Shown: piece after piece, positions 16,598-25,506 of the stretch
How the letters are laid out: each line of letters opens with the position of its first letter
Numbering within the stretch: the stretch's first letter is position 1
Source of the DNA: Bacteroidota bacterium
GTDB lineage: Bacteria > Bacteroidota > Bacteroidia > JABDFU01
NCBI GenBank assembly: GCA_013286805.1
Contig: JABDEY010000008.1
Location: forward strand, 1-49,922
DNA: 49,922 nucleotides
Direction: 5' to 3'
Notes under the pieces: generated by a model
Databases searched by the model: none
The model's input: only the letters and a program-made list of their open reading frames with translations
Told to the model about the DNA's origin: nothing
Position numbers and translations under genes: made by a program

Positions 16598-17089
16598 ATG
16601 AAAAAACTTTATTTAGTCCGCCATGCCAAGTCCGACTGGACATACGAGGGCCTGCCGGACATAGACCGTCCCTTAAATGAAAGAGGTTACAGAGATGCGC
16701 ACCTGATGAGTAAACACCTCTCCGGCAAAAAACATATTCCGGACGGAATAATTGCAAGCCCTGCCATACGAGCTATCAATACAGCCTTGATTTTTTCGCG
16801 TAACCTCGCTTTCCCCGAAAATAAAATTATTATTAACCCTGGCTTTTATGAAACCACTCCCGAAAAGTTTATATCACAACTGCCAGGTATTCACGATGAC
16901 CTTAAAAGTGTTTTCATGTTTGGACATAATCCCACAATAACAACCGTGGCCAATATTCTGACAAACGGTACTATTGAGAATATCCCTACCTGCGGAATAG
17001 TATGTATAGAATTCAAAGGCAACTCCTGGAAAGCAACTGAATCAGCCTCTATGCTCTGGTTCGATTTCCCAAAAAATCACACCCTTTAA
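16598..17089 (+). CDS. SixA-type histidine phosphatase
   Basis: The 163-residue product belongs to the histidine phosphatase superfamily, SixA branch. The catalytic loop is LVRHAKSDW (His9, Lys replacing the usual Gly of the RHG motif, as in SixA proteins). The second catalytic histidine is in MFGHNPTITT, and the substrate-pocket part of the fold includes IIASPAIRAINTA. SixA proteins remove phosphate from phosphohistidine on signalling proteins. It is followed after 12 nt by ppk1 and then ppx, an arrangement that suggests a phosphate or polyphosphate-linked role, although the real substrate is unproven. Confidence 0.9.
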   Translation: MKKLYLVRHAKSDWTYEGLPDIDRPLNERGYRDAHLMSKHLSGKKHIPDGIIASPAIRAINTALIFSRNLAFPENKIIINPGFYETTPEKFISQLPGIHDDLKSVFMFGHNPTITTVANILTNGTIENIPTCGIVCIEFKGNSWKATESASMLWFDFPKNHTL

Positions 17090-17101
17090 TAAATCAAAAA
17101 A

Positions 17102-19159
17102 ATGAAACAGTATGATCAGTTAAACAGGGAGATCAGTTGGCTTTCATTTAACGAACGCGTATTGCAGGAAGCGGAAGACAAAACAGTTCCGCTGATCGAG
17201 CGGATAAAATTCATGGGGATATTCTCCAATAACCGGGACGAATTTTTCAGGGTAAGGGTAGCTACCATAAAACGCATGGTCAAGCTAGGCAGAAAAGCAA
17301 AAGTGATACTCGGAGAGGACCCCGGCATCATACTTGGGAAAATACAGAAAACCGTCATAGGTCAAACCAATAAATTTGAGGGGATATACGAAGAGCTGCT
17401 GCACGACCTGGGTAAAAGGAATATTTACATTCTCAATGAAAAAATGCTGAGCCCTGTACACAAAAAGTTTATTCTCCAGTATTTTCATGATGAAGTGATG
17501 CCTGCTCTGGTGCCTATTATGCTGGATAACGCTGTTCAATTTCCCTACCTGAGGGATAAATCCATTTACTTCCTGATTAAACTGAACAGACACGAAAGGA
17601 AACCAAAATACGCACTCATAGAAATCCCCTCTGAAGTGCTTCCAAGGTTTGTTGTATTACCTAAACAGGGGGAAAAGAAATTTATTATTCTACTGGATGA
17701 TGTGATAAGGTATTGCCTCGACGAAGTCTTTGCAATTTTTGAACATGAATCAATAGAGGCCTATACCATTAAATTAACAAGGGATGCGGAACTGGATATA
17801 GAAAACGATGTTACCCAAACCATCGTAGAAAAAATTTCCAGGAGCCTCAAGAAACGTAAAAAAGGAGCCCCCGTTCGTCTGACGTATGACAATGATATGC
17901 CCATCGATATGCTCGATTTTTTAATGAAAAAAATAAATGTGATCAAAACAGAAAATCTCATCCCCGGAGGCCGCTACCATAACTTTAAAGATTTTTTACA
18001 TTTCCCAAACATAGGTGCCGCTGACCTTCAATACATCAACCCTCCCCAATTAGACCACGAAGCCTTTGCGGGCCAAAAAAGTTTTTTAAAGGTTATAAAG
18101 AAAAAGGACGTATTGTTAACTTTTCCTTACCAGAGCTTCTCACATATTATTGATGTGCTCCGGGAGGCCTCCATTGACCCTAAAGTAGAATCCATAAAAA
18201 TCACATTATACCGTGCAGCTAATCAGTCCAGGGTCATCAATGCACTGCTCAATGCGATGAAAAACGGCAAGAAAGTCACACTGGTTGTGGAGATTCAGGC
18301 ACGTTTCGATGAAGAAGCCAACCTGCATGTGGCAAATAAGCTGAAAGAAGAAGGCGCGACAGTCATTTACGGAGTTCCCGGACTTAAAGTGCATTCCAAA
18401 TTATTTCTGATCACCAGGCGCGAAAATGGCAAAGCCATGAATTATGCACATATAGGCACTGGAAATTTTAATGAACAGACTGCCAAATTATATTGCGACA
18501 CCAGTTTACTTACCAGCGACAAACGGATTACGGAAGAAGTGGCAAAACTGTTTGCATTTTATGCTGACAACCTGAAACGTGGAACTTACAAACACCTGCT
18601 TGTTGCTCCATTTTATATGCGTAAGAAGTTCATTAATTTTATTAACAGGGAAATTACAAATGCGCAAGCCGGAAAGCCGGCACACATCCTCCTGAAACTA
18701 AACAATTTGGTTGACAGGGAACTGATTAAAAAGCTGTATGATGCAAGTGAGGCAGGGGTTCAAATAAAATTAATTATTCGCGGAATCTGCTGCCTGATAA
18801 CCGGAGAATCCTTCAGTAAAAACATAGAAGCCATAAGCATTGTTGATAAGTACCTCGAACATAGCCGGGTGTTCATATTTTGTAACGGAGGCGATGAAAA
18901 ATACTTTTTATCTTCGGCAGACTGGATGGCAAGAAATCTGGATCACCGTTCTGAAGTAGCTGTAGCCATTTACGACAAAGAGATCAGGAAGGAACTGAAG
19001 ACGATGATTGATATACAATGGAAAGACAATGCCAAGGCCAGATGGATTAACAAAAAACAGGACAATCCTTACAGGAGTACCAGATCAAAAAATAAAATAC
19101 GGGCACAGGATGAAATATACAAATGGCTTTCGCAAAGAAAGCATACTGAGATAAATTGA
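17102..19159 (+). CDS. ppk1: Polyphosphate kinase 1
   Basis: PPK1 makes polyphosphate from ATP through a phospho-histidine intermediate. The 685-residue protein is full length (typically 680-720). It opens with the N-domain block REISWLSFNERVLQEAEDKTVPLIERIKF. The catalytic segment GVPGLKVHSKLFLITRR contains the phosphorylated His (about 431), and GTGNFNEQTAKLYCDTSLLT and the second histidine in ARNLDHRSEVAVAIYD (about 615) follow. It is part of a tight cluster: sixA-like, ppk1, ppx, then a biotin carrier. Its TGA overlaps the TTG start of ppx, so synthesis and degradation of polyphosphate are translationally coupled. Confidence 0.97.
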   Translation: MKQYDQLNREISWLSFNERVLQEAEDKTVPLIERIKFMGIFSNNRDEFFRVRVATIKRMVKLGRKAKVILGEDPGIILGKIQKTVIGQTNKFEGIYEELLHDLGKRNIYILNEKMLSPVHKKFILQYFHDEVMPALVPIMLDNAVQFPYLRDKSIYFLIKLNRHERKPKYALIEIPSEVLPRFVVLPKQGEKKFIILLDDVIRYCLDEVFAIFEHESIEAYTIKLTRDAELDIENDVTQTIVEKISRSLKKRKKGAPVRLTYDNDMPIDMLDFLMKKINVIKTENLIPGGRYHNFKDFLHFPNIGAADLQYINPPQLDHEAFAGQKSFLKVIKKKDVLLTFPYQSFSHIIDVLREASIDPKVESIKITLYRAANQSRVINALLNAMKNGKKVTLVVEIQARFDEEANLHVANKLKEEGATVIYGVPGLKVHSKLFLITRRENGKAMNYAHIGTGNFNEQTAKLYCDTSLLTSDKRITEEVAKLFAFYADNLKRGTYKHLLVAPFYMRKKFINFINREITNAQAGKPAHILLKLNNLVDRELIKKLYDASEAGVQIKLIIRGICCLITGESFSKNIEAISIVDKYLEHSRVFIFCNGGDEKYFLSSADWMARNLDHRSEVAVAIYDKEIRKELKTMIDIQWKDNAKARWINKKQDNPYRSTRSKNKIRAQDEIYKWLSQRKHTEIN

Positions 19160-20049
19160 AGTTTGCCGCTATAGACATAGGGTCCAATGCCGTTCGCCTC
19201 CTTTTCTGCAATGTGTTCAACGGAAAGGGAGACCCCGTCTTCAAAAAAGCGGAACTGATCCGCGTTCCGCTCCGGCTCGGAGAAGATGCTTTTTTAAATG
19301 GTAAAATTTCTGAGAAAAAAATTGAAAAGCTGGTTAAATCAATGCTTGCTTTCCGAAATCTCATTGATGTTTATGATGCAGTGGACTATCGCGCCTGTGC
19401 GACTGCAGCCATGCGCGAAGCAAGTAACAGCGGGGATGTTATAGAGCGGGTTAAAAGGGAAGCTGGAATTAAAATTGAAGTCATAGACGGCGCTACGGAA
19501 GCAGACATTATTTACAACAATCACATAGCCGAACATTTAAGTAACGACAGTGCGTACTTATACATCGATATTGGAGGAGGAAGTACGGATATTACCTTAT
19601 TCAGTAAAGCCAGGGTTGTCGCCTCCCGATCCTTTAACATCGGCACTATACGGATGCTGCACAATAAAGTAAGCAAGGAACTCTGGACCGAATTCAAAGA
19701 CTGGATAAAGGAAACGACCAAAGACCACAAACCCCTTACGGCCATTGGTTCCGGAGGGAACATCAACAAATTATTTGCCCTCTCCAGAAAGAAACAAAGC
19801 AAACCCATTACGTATGGTAAACTGAAGTCCATCTGCGAACTGCTGGAGGCTTATACCTATGAACAACGCATACGTGAGCTGGGCCTCAAACCCGACAGGG
19901 CAGATGTCATTGTTCCCGCATCAAAAATTATGCTTACCCTGATGAAGGTGGCTGAAATAGAAAAGATGTATGTCCCGCAGATAGGTCTCTCCGATGGTAT
20001 AGTGCACCTGCTTTATGAAAAGCATAAAAGTAAAATTCCTATAGCCTGA
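19156..20049 (+). CDS. ppx: Exopolyphosphatase (Ppx/GppA family)
   Basis: Ppx/GppA enzymes hydrolyse polyphosphate or pppGpp. The 297-residue product holds only the actin-like catalytic core: FAAIDIGSNAVRLL at the start, phosphate loop YIDIGGGSTDITLF, and TAIGSGGNINKLF. The C-terminal HD-like domain found in longer Ppx is absent, as is common in this phylum. The start is TTG 19156, overlapping the ppk1 stop codon by 4 nt (TTGA), and it places the motif at the expected residue 4. Which of the two substrates it uses cannot be read from the sequence; the adjacent ppk1 favours polyphosphate. Confidence 0.9.
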   Translation: MKFAAIDIGSNAVRLLFCNVFNGKGDPVFKKAELIRVPLRLGEDAFLNGKISEKKIEKLVKSMLAFRNLIDVYDAVDYRACATAAMREASNSGDVIERVKREAGIKIEVIDGATEADIIYNNHIAEHLSNDSAYLYIDIGGGSTDITLFSKARVVASRSFNIGTIRMLHNKVSKELWTEFKDWIKETTKDHKPLTAIGSGGNINKLFALSRKKQSKPITYGKLKSICELLEAYTYEQRIRELGLKPDRADVIVPASKIMLTLMKVAEIEKMYVPQIGLSDGIVHLLYEKHKSKIPIA

Positions 20050-20053
20050 TAAA

Positions 20054-20560
20054 ATGTATAAGATTACGGTCAACAATAAATTCAGCTTCTCAGTAGAGCC
20101 TGCTCCGGATATTAAATCCGGAAAGATAAATGAACGGGCAGAAGTCTGGGACAGCATACAAATTAAAGAAGGACTATTCCATGTCATTAAAGACAATAAA
20201 TCCTACACGGTTGACATCATAAAAGCGGATTATGCCGGGAAAAATTTTATCATTTCGGTAAACGGCACACACTACAAGCTCTCCCTAAAGGACAAATTTG
20301 ATGAATTACTGAAAAACCTTGGGATGGATAACCCGGCAGATAAAAAGGTTAACCACATTCCCGCGCCAATGCCGGGAATGGTCATTGAAGTATGTGTTAA
20401 GGAAGGCGCAAGCATCAAAAAAGGAGAATCACTCATTGTACTGGAAGCCATGAAAATGGAAAATATTTTAAAATCTCCTGTGGACGGAATCATAAAAAAA
20501 GTAAACGTCAGTAAAGGCAGTATCGTTGAAAAAAACCAGATACTTATTCAGTTCGCCTAA
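20054..20560 (+). CDS. Biotin carboxyl carrier protein (biotin/lipoyl attachment domain)
   Basis: The 168-residue protein has an N-terminal part of unknown fold (1-95) and a C-terminal biotinyl domain (about 100-168). The biotinylated lysine is K134 in LEAMKMENIL, with upstream PMPGMV typical of biotinyl domains. It would be the carrier subunit of an acyl-CoA carboxylase. Its carboxylase and carboxyltransferase subunits are not in the window, so acetyl-CoA and propionyl/methylcrotonyl-CoA remain open. It starts 4 nt after ppx, perhaps only as a transcriptional neighbour. It converges on the PfkB gene with 7 nt between. Confidence 0.88.
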   Translation: MYKITVNNKFSFSVEPAPDIKSGKINERAEVWDSIQIKEGLFHVIKDNKSYTVDIIKADYAGKNFIISVNGTHYKLSLKDKFDELLKNLGMDNPADKKVNHIPAPMPGMVIEVCVKEGASIKKGESLIVLEAMKMENILKSPVDGIIKKVNVSKGSIVEKNQILIQFA

Positions 20561-20567
20561 AAATTCA

Positions 20568-21491
20568 TTAAACCAGATCAATATCAAACTGCACCAGGTC
20601 AACAAACTGCTGCACCCGCCCTTCCACTTCTTTCTGGGTCAGATTCAGCAAGCGCTCAGTCCCAAACTTTTCCACACAAAAAGAGGCCATAGCAGATCCA
20701 TAGATAATGGCGCGTTTCATGTTCTCGAATGAAACATCTTTTGTACTTGCAATGTAGCCAATAAATCCACCTGCAAAAGTATCACCCGCACCGGTAGGAT
20801 CAAACACATCCTCCAGTGGTAAAGCAGGTGCATAAAACACCTGCTCCTTATTAAACAACAAGGCTCCATGCTCCCCTTTTTTGATGATCAGGTACTTAGG
20901 TCCCATTGCCAATATCTTTTGGGCCGCACGCGGCAGGGAATATTCTCCCGAAAGCTGACGGGCCTCCGCATCATTGACTGCAAGCACATCCACCTTCTTC
21001 AACACCCGCTTAAGGTCCTCCAGAGCAACGTCCATCCAGAAATTCATCGTATCGAGCACCACAAGTTTGGGCCGGTTTTTCATCTGTGCCAGCACTTTTT
21101 CCTGAACCACAGGAGTCAGATTTCCGAGCATCACAAACTCATCTTCCTGAGCAGAAGCAGGAACTACAGGATTAAAATCGGCAAGCACATTCAGTTCGGT
21201 GACTAAGGTGTCACGTGTATTCATATCATTGTGGTAAAGCCCTGACCAGAAAAATGTCTTCTGGCCTTTCATGACTTGCAACCCCTCCATATTCACTCCC
21301 TTGCCTTGCAGCATTTTAACTGTTTCCTGTGGAAAATCATCTCCAACTACAGAAACAAGATCAATTTTCTTGGTAAAATAGGAAGCCGAAAGTCCTATAT
21401 AAGTAGCCGCACCTCCGATAATTTTATCCGTTTTTCCAAATGGCGTTTCAATCGCATCAAACGCTACAGTACCGACAACCAATATACCCAT
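20568..21491 (-). CDS. PfkB/ribokinase-family sugar or nucleoside kinase
   Basis: The 307-residue protein matches PfkB-family kinases, which phosphorylate sugars or nucleosides. The C-terminal family motif with the catalytic Asp is DPTGAGDTFAGGFIGY, and the N-terminal part carries GGAATYIGLSASYF. The start ATG at 21491 gives a normal length. It follows the type-B T9SS gene on the same strand by 43 nt. Substrate specificity cannot be set from the motifs seen; fructokinase, ribokinase and adenosine-kinase-like are all possible. Confidence 0.88.
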   Translation of the reverse strand: MGILVVGTVAFDAIETPFGKTDKIIGGAATYIGLSASYFTKKIDLVSVVGDDFPQETVKMLQGKGVNMEGLQVMKGQKTFFWSGLYHNDMNTRDTLVTELNVLADFNPVVPASAQEDEFVMLGNLTPVVQEKVLAQMKNRPKLVVLDTMNFWMDVALEDLKRVLKKVDVLAVNDAEARQLSGEYSLPRAAQKILAMGPKYLIIKKGEHGALLFNKEQVFYAPALPLEDVFDPTGAGDTFAGGFIGYIASTKDVSFENMKRAIIYGSAMASFCVEKFGTERLLNLTQKEVEGRVQQFVDLVQFDIDLV

Positions 21492-21534
21492 AAGCAGATT
21501 TTTATTTTTATTTAATTAATTACGTACCCTGTAT

Positions 21535-24153
21535 TTATTTCAGCAATGTAATATTACCTGTTTTATTAATCGTTGACCCGTTGGAGAGTTTTGCAGTAAA
21601 TTTATACAACAAAACGCCCTGATCCATTACCCTGCCCCTGTAATTTCCATCCCACGATGCGGTTGCATTATTCGTCCACCAAACCATTTCCCCCCAGCGG
21701 TCAAATATCTGTAAAAGCATTTGGGTAACACAGGCTGTACCCCTCACAGCGAATAAATCATTTTCATTATCTCCGTTTGGGGAAAACGCAGTGGGAATAA
21801 ACACAGGAGGGCAATCTTCAAAAACCGTGATAGTCAGGAATTCTGTCTTACTGCATCCTCCTGAATTTGAAATCTTCAGCGTGTACTGCGTTGTTTCACT
21901 CGGGCTTGCAACAGGATCCGGGCAGTTATCACAGTTTAAACCCGTAGCAGGAGTCCAGCTATAGGTATTGCTGCCTGTCAGGGGCAAAACTTTCAGTGTG
22001 TCCTTTTGCCCGGGAGGTATTGTTGCTGAGCAGCATGCAACCCCGGATACTCCTGGATTGACAGTAATACTGATGCTGGTGTCTTTTTTACAGCCCCCAT
22101 TGCTTATCTGGACATTAAAAACCGAGTCCTGAACAGGACTGACAGTTATACTTGCTGATGTCTCTCCGTTGCTCCAGCTATAAGCAATCCCGCCACCGGC
22201 CATTAGTATTGTGCTATCTCCGGCACAAATAGTGCTTGTTCCGTTAATAGTGATCGGATGAAGGGTATTAATGCTTATAATTTTTGCTGTATCAAAAGCC
22301 AGGCAACCATTCGCATCATTCACTGTTAAAAAGTAAATCCCGGGAACAAGTCCACTATTTATTGCCCCTGCAGCTGCATTGGACCAGGAATAAGTATAGG
22401 GAGCTGCTCCTCCGGAACTATTTACAGAAGCAGTTCCCGTATTGGTAGCGCATTCAGAGGGCTGCGTAGTCAGGCTTAAAGATAAATTAACTCCAGCTCC
22501 CCCAAGGGTAAAAGAAAGGGTGTCATATTGCTGTTCTCCGGCCGAGCATTTATTTGCAGGATAGGGATTCGGACTATAGATATAGATACTATACTTCCCG
22601 GGACAAAGACCTTTATAGAAGACTGTCATGGTATCAAAATTAACGGAATAAGTAGTGGAGTCACTAAAATTAGAGGTGGATAGAAAACCAGTGCTGCCTC
22701 CACCTGCAAATATAGTATCAGTGTTAAAACTATTATTAATAAAATGAATACTTCCGGGCAGAGTAACTGGTATAGCTACTTGTCCGTTACAGAGCTTGCA
22801 GCCGGTAGGATTAAGTGGCATCTCAACGGGAATCTGGAATAAATTGGGCACAGAATCCACAACAACAGTAAGGGAAGTATCGGATCCACATCCATTATTG
22901 GTTTCATGCAGGATAACCTGATACGTTCCCGGCTGAGGGAAATTCCATGAAGGGTTTTGAGTAGAGTCATTCACCTGTCCGTTATTATAAAAGTCCCAGT
23001 AATACTTTACACCTGTACCTGACAACGGAACAGATGTATTTGTAAATTGGGTCGGATTCCCGGAACAGGTTTCATTTGCATTAAATGAGGGAATTGGCGG
23101 AGGACCATTCGAAGAAGGTACAATCGTAATGTTTAACGTATCAATGCAGGTAGGCCCGGCAGAACTTGTTTCGATCACCTGATAAGTACCCCCACAACTT
23201 GCATTCAGGATCTGTTGGGTTGAGGAACCCAGAACACATGGTCCCGACCATTTATATGCCGAAGCCCCGGGGGATCCGGTGATGGTGACGGATTTTTGTC
23301 CTTTACAAAACGAAAGGGATGAACTGCTTAAGCTAATATTGCTGCAGGAACAGGTAACATAGGCATATCCAAAATGTGCCCCCAACGAACAATCAGCAGC
23401 CTGAAAACGAACTGTAATGCACTGCCCAACATAATTGTATAAGGGCACAAAGACAGTTGTCCATGGACGGCAATAAGCGGTATCCTGGTTAGGGGCATAA
23501 AAAACGGCTTGATAGCCGGCCTGTCCTGGCCCTGATACTACAGAATAATTTCCACACCCGGAAGGTATAGGTTTGCCGGATGCATCCAAAACTTCCATTT
23601 TAAAAAATGGCTGCTCAAAATAAGTGTGCTGACTCGGATTTTCCAATACAACGGCATATTGAATTGTTAAAACAGGGTTAGAAGAACTTACTGAAAAGGA
23701 CTGTTCCAACTGACCTACTCCTTGTCCGGTATTAATTCCATCTCCAATCATTGCACAATGACCTCCAAGTGGAGGGGCAAGGGGAATTAATGCGCCGGCA
23801 ACTGTATCCACACCGGCTGATTGTATCAGGCTTACCTGATACGAACTGGTCGCATTGGGATTAGTAATAGGGAAGATATTCGGATCGTTTGCAGATTGTG
23901 TAACTGCACCTGCAGCACCTCCGGTCAGCGAACTGATCACAAAGGAAGCACTACTGTTATTAATTCCAAAATAAGCTGACCAGGCAGACAAGTTTCCATT
24001 CTGAAAGCCAATATTGTCGCAGGAAGGATTACAGGTACTCTGCACAACCGGCAAACCTGGATTACTGATTAATTGAGCAAAAACCTGATCGACCGTCAAA
24101 AAAGAAAAAAGCAATAAGAGCTGAACACCAACACTTTTCATTGAAGCAAACAT
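21535..24153 (-). CDS. Secreted multidomain protein with PKD/SprB-like domains and type-B T9SS sorting domain
   Basis: The 872-residue protein has a signal peptide (SVGVQLLLLFSFLTVDQVFAQ). A unique N-terminal region to about 270 follows (SCDNIGFQNGNLSAWSAYFG). Next come an Ig-like segment (about 275-350), a PKD-like domain (PIPSFNANETCSGNPTQF ... VKYYWDFYNNG, about 350-430) and one SprB-type repeat (GGAAPYTYSWSNAAAG, about 580-650). Two further beta domains lead to the type-B C-terminal domain, FIPTAFSPNGDNENDLFAV ... IFDRWGEMVWWT. Type-B domains send T9SS cargo to the cell surface, so the protein is probably a surface or adhesion protein. It has no PorP/SprF neighbour, unlike the giant adhesin. 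The ATG at 24153 or the ATG four codons later are both possible starts. Confidence 0.88.
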   Translation of the reverse strand: MFASMKSVGVQLLLLFSFLTVDQVFAQLISNPGLPVVQSTCNPSCDNIGFQNGNLSAWSAYFGINNSSASFVISSLTGGAAGAVTQSANDPNIFPITNPNATSSYQVSLIQSAGVDTVAGALIPLAPPLGGHCAMIGDGINTGQGVGQLEQSFSVSSSNPVLTIQYAVVLENPSQHTYFEQPFFKMEVLDASGKPIPSGCGNYSVVSGPGQAGYQAVFYAPNQDTAYCRPWTTVFVPLYNYVGQCITVRFQAADCSLGAHFGYAYVTCSCSNISLSSSSLSFCKGQKSVTITGSPGASAYKWSGPCVLGSSTQQILNASCGGTYQVIETSSAGPTCIDTLNITIVPSSNGPPPIPSFNANETCSGNPTQFTNTSVPLSGTGVKYYWDFYNNGQVNDSTQNPSWNFPQPGTYQVILHETNNGCGSDTSLTVVVDSVPNLFQIPVEMPLNPTGCKLCNGQVAIPVTLPGSIHFINNSFNTDTIFAGGGSTGFLSTSNFSDSTTYSVNFDTMTVFYKGLCPGKYSIYIYSPNPYPANKCSAGEQQYDTLSFTLGGAGVNLSLSLTTQPSECATNTGTASVNSSGGAAPYTYSWSNAAAGAINSGLVPGIYFLTVNDANGCLAFDTAKIISINTLHPITINGTSTICAGDSTILMAGGGIAYSWSNGETSASITVSPVQDSVFNVQISNGGCKKDTSISITVNPGVSGVACCSATIPPGQKDTLKVLPLTGSNTYSWTPATGLNCDNCPDPVASPSETTQYTLKISNSGGCSKTEFLTITVFEDCPPVFIPTAFSPNGDNENDLFAVRGTACVTQMLLQIFDRWGEMVWWTNNATASWDGNYRGRVMDQGVLLYKFTAKLSNGSTINKTGNITLLK

Positions 24154-24170
24154 AAACTAAATTGTCCTTC

Positions 24171-24178
24171 CAAATATA
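24171..24178 (-). promoter_or_regulatory. -7 box of the type-B T9SS gene
   Basis: TATATTTG on the minus strand is a perfect TAnnTTTG match, 17 nt upstream of the ATG at 24153. Confidence 0.65.
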
Positions 24179-24191
24179 CAATTTAGTGGTT

Positions 24192-24199
24192 TTACTTTG
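24192..24199 (+). promoter_or_regulatory. Probable -7 box of the CvfB-like gene
   Basis: TTACTTTG matches TAnnTTTG at all but the second base, and the 17-bp repeats begin 9 nt downstream. The box lies back to back with the minus-strand promoter at 24171-24178. Confidence 0.4.
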
Positions 24200-24207
24200 T
24201 AGCTTTA

Positions 24208-24275
24208 TGCTGAAAGTATCATGTCGCTGAAAGTATCATGTTGCTGAAAGTATCATGTATACTGAAAGAGATGAC
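24208..24275 (+). repeat. 17-bp tandem repeat in the leader of the CvfB-like gene
   Basis: Three nearly exact copies of tgctgaaagtatcatgt occupy 24208-24224, 24225-24241 and 24242-24258, followed by a degenerate fourth (24259-24275). Each of the first three contains ATG, and 17 is not a multiple of 3, so the ATGs fall in different frames. Confidence 0.9.
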
Positions 24276-25107
24276 GGAATTAGGAAAACTAAATACCCTG
24301 CGGGTTCTGAAAGAAGTAGATTTCGGGATTTACCTTGATGGACCTCCTTTTGGGGAGGTCTTGATGCCCCGCAGGTATGTACCCAAAAACGCTAAACCGG
24401 GCGATGAGCTCGAAGTATTTATTTACCTCGATTCGGAGGACCGCCCCATTGCCACAACAGAAAAGCCCTATGCGATGGCAGGAGAGTTTGCATTGCTCAA
24501 AGTAAATGGAACAAATGCAATAGGCGCATTCCTCGACTGGGGATTACCCAAAGACCTGTTGGTTCCTTTCCGCGAACAGAAACAAAAATTAGAAGTCGGG
24601 CAATCCTGTGTAGTTTATATTTATGTGGACAGGGAAACTAACCGCATTGTAGCATCCGCCAAACCGGAAAAATTCCTGGACCGGCTTCCCATTGATTTTG
24701 AAGAAGGCCAGGAGGTAGACCTGATGATCATCAAACAAACCGATCTTGGATTTAAAGCCATCATCAACACAACGCATACAGGGATGTTATATAAAAGTGA
24801 AGTTTTCCAGACATTGGAAAATGGAAGCCAGATGAAAGGGTATATCCGGAAAATACGTCCTGATAAGAAAATTGACCTCATCCTGCACAAACCCGGATAT
24901 GAAAAGGTAGATGATATTTCAACGGTCATTCTGGATAAAGTAAAATCAGAAGGAGGGTACATAGCCGTTACAGATAAGAGTTCCCCCGAACTGATTCACA
25001 GCTTATTCCAAATCAGCAAAAAAACATACAAGAAGGCGGTCGGTGGCCTGTATCGTTCAAAACTGATTGTTATTGAAGAAGATGGGATACGACTATGCAC
25101 TCCCTGA
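24271..25107 (+). CDS. S1-like RNA-binding protein (CvfB family)
   Basis: The protein (278 residues from ATG 24271) matches CvfB-type proteins: tandem S1-like OB-fold modules in the N-terminal two thirds (NTLRVLKEVDFGIYLDGPPFGEVLMPRRY; GAFLDWGLPKDLLVPFREQ; MIIKQTDLGFKAIINTTHTGMLYKSE), then a C-terminal winged-helix-like part (SSPELIHSLFQISKKTYKKAVGGLYR). CvfB homologues bind RNA and affect gene expression in Firmicutes; the function here is unknown. I prefer ATG 24271 because MTELGKLNTL aligns with the usual family start and the track's ATG 24238 is inside the 17-bp repeat. The 3' end overlaps the next gene by 13 nt. Confidence 0.88.
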   Translation: MTELGKLNTLRVLKEVDFGIYLDGPPFGEVLMPRRYVPKNAKPGDELEVFIYLDSEDRPIATTEKPYAMAGEFALLKVNGTNAIGAFLDWGLPKDLLVPFREQKQKLEVGQSCVVYIYVDRETNRIVASAKPEKFLDRLPIDFEEGQEVDLMIIKQTDLGFKAIINTTHTGMLYKSEVFQTLENGSQMKGYIRKIRPDKKIDLILHKPGYEKVDDISTVILDKVKSEGGYIAVTDKSSPELIHSLFQISKKTYKKAVGGLYRSKLIVIEEDGIRLCTP

Positions 25108-25499
25108 TTCTTTTACGCGGTCTCCCGGGAAGCGGCAAATCCACACTCGCTCATGTACTGAGTGAAAACGGGAAATGTCCTGTCCTTTCCATTGATACTT
25201 ATTTCACTCATCCCCTGACCGGCGAATACAATTTTGAATTTGAAAAAAATCACCTTGCCTACAAGCAATGCGAAACACGCACAAAAGAAAAAATGGAAGA
25301 GGGTTGTGAGAAGGTTGTAGTGGAGAACACGTTTACCATGGATTGGGAAATGGAACCTTATTTTAAACTGGCTGCACTTTACAAGTACTGCATTTTTGTG
25401 GTGACGGTTGAAAATCATCATGGCAATTCCAATATTCACAACATTCCAATGGAGCAATTGAAAAAAATGGCAGCGAAGTATAAAGTGAAACTACTTTAA
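25095..25499 (+). CDS. P-loop kinase-like protein (N4BP2L-type AAA_33)
   Basis: The 134-residue product begins with a Walker A motif, LILLRGLPGSGKSTLAHVL, at residues 4-22. VLSIDTYFTHPLTGEYNFEF and VVVENTFTMDWEMEPYFKLA are arranged as in small P-loop kinases related to NEDD4-binding protein 2-like proteins. Such proteins are thought to be polynucleotide or metabolite kinases; the substrate here is unknown. It overlaps the CvfB-like gene by 13 nt, implying translational coupling, and the TfoX-N gene follows by 7 nt. Confidence 0.83.
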   Translation: MHSLILLRGLPGSGKSTLAHVLSENGKCPVLSIDTYFTHPLTGEYNFEFEKNHLAYKQCETRTKEKMEEGCEKVVVENTFTMDWEMEPYFKLAALYKYCIFVVTVENHHGNSNIHNIPMEQLKKMAAKYKVKLL

Positions 25500-25506
25500 G
25501 CAAGCA

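Noticed and set aside
24208-24275. 17-bp repeats as a CRISPR array
   Set aside because: Units are contiguous without spacers, only 17 bp and sit in a gene leader; no cas genes are nearby.
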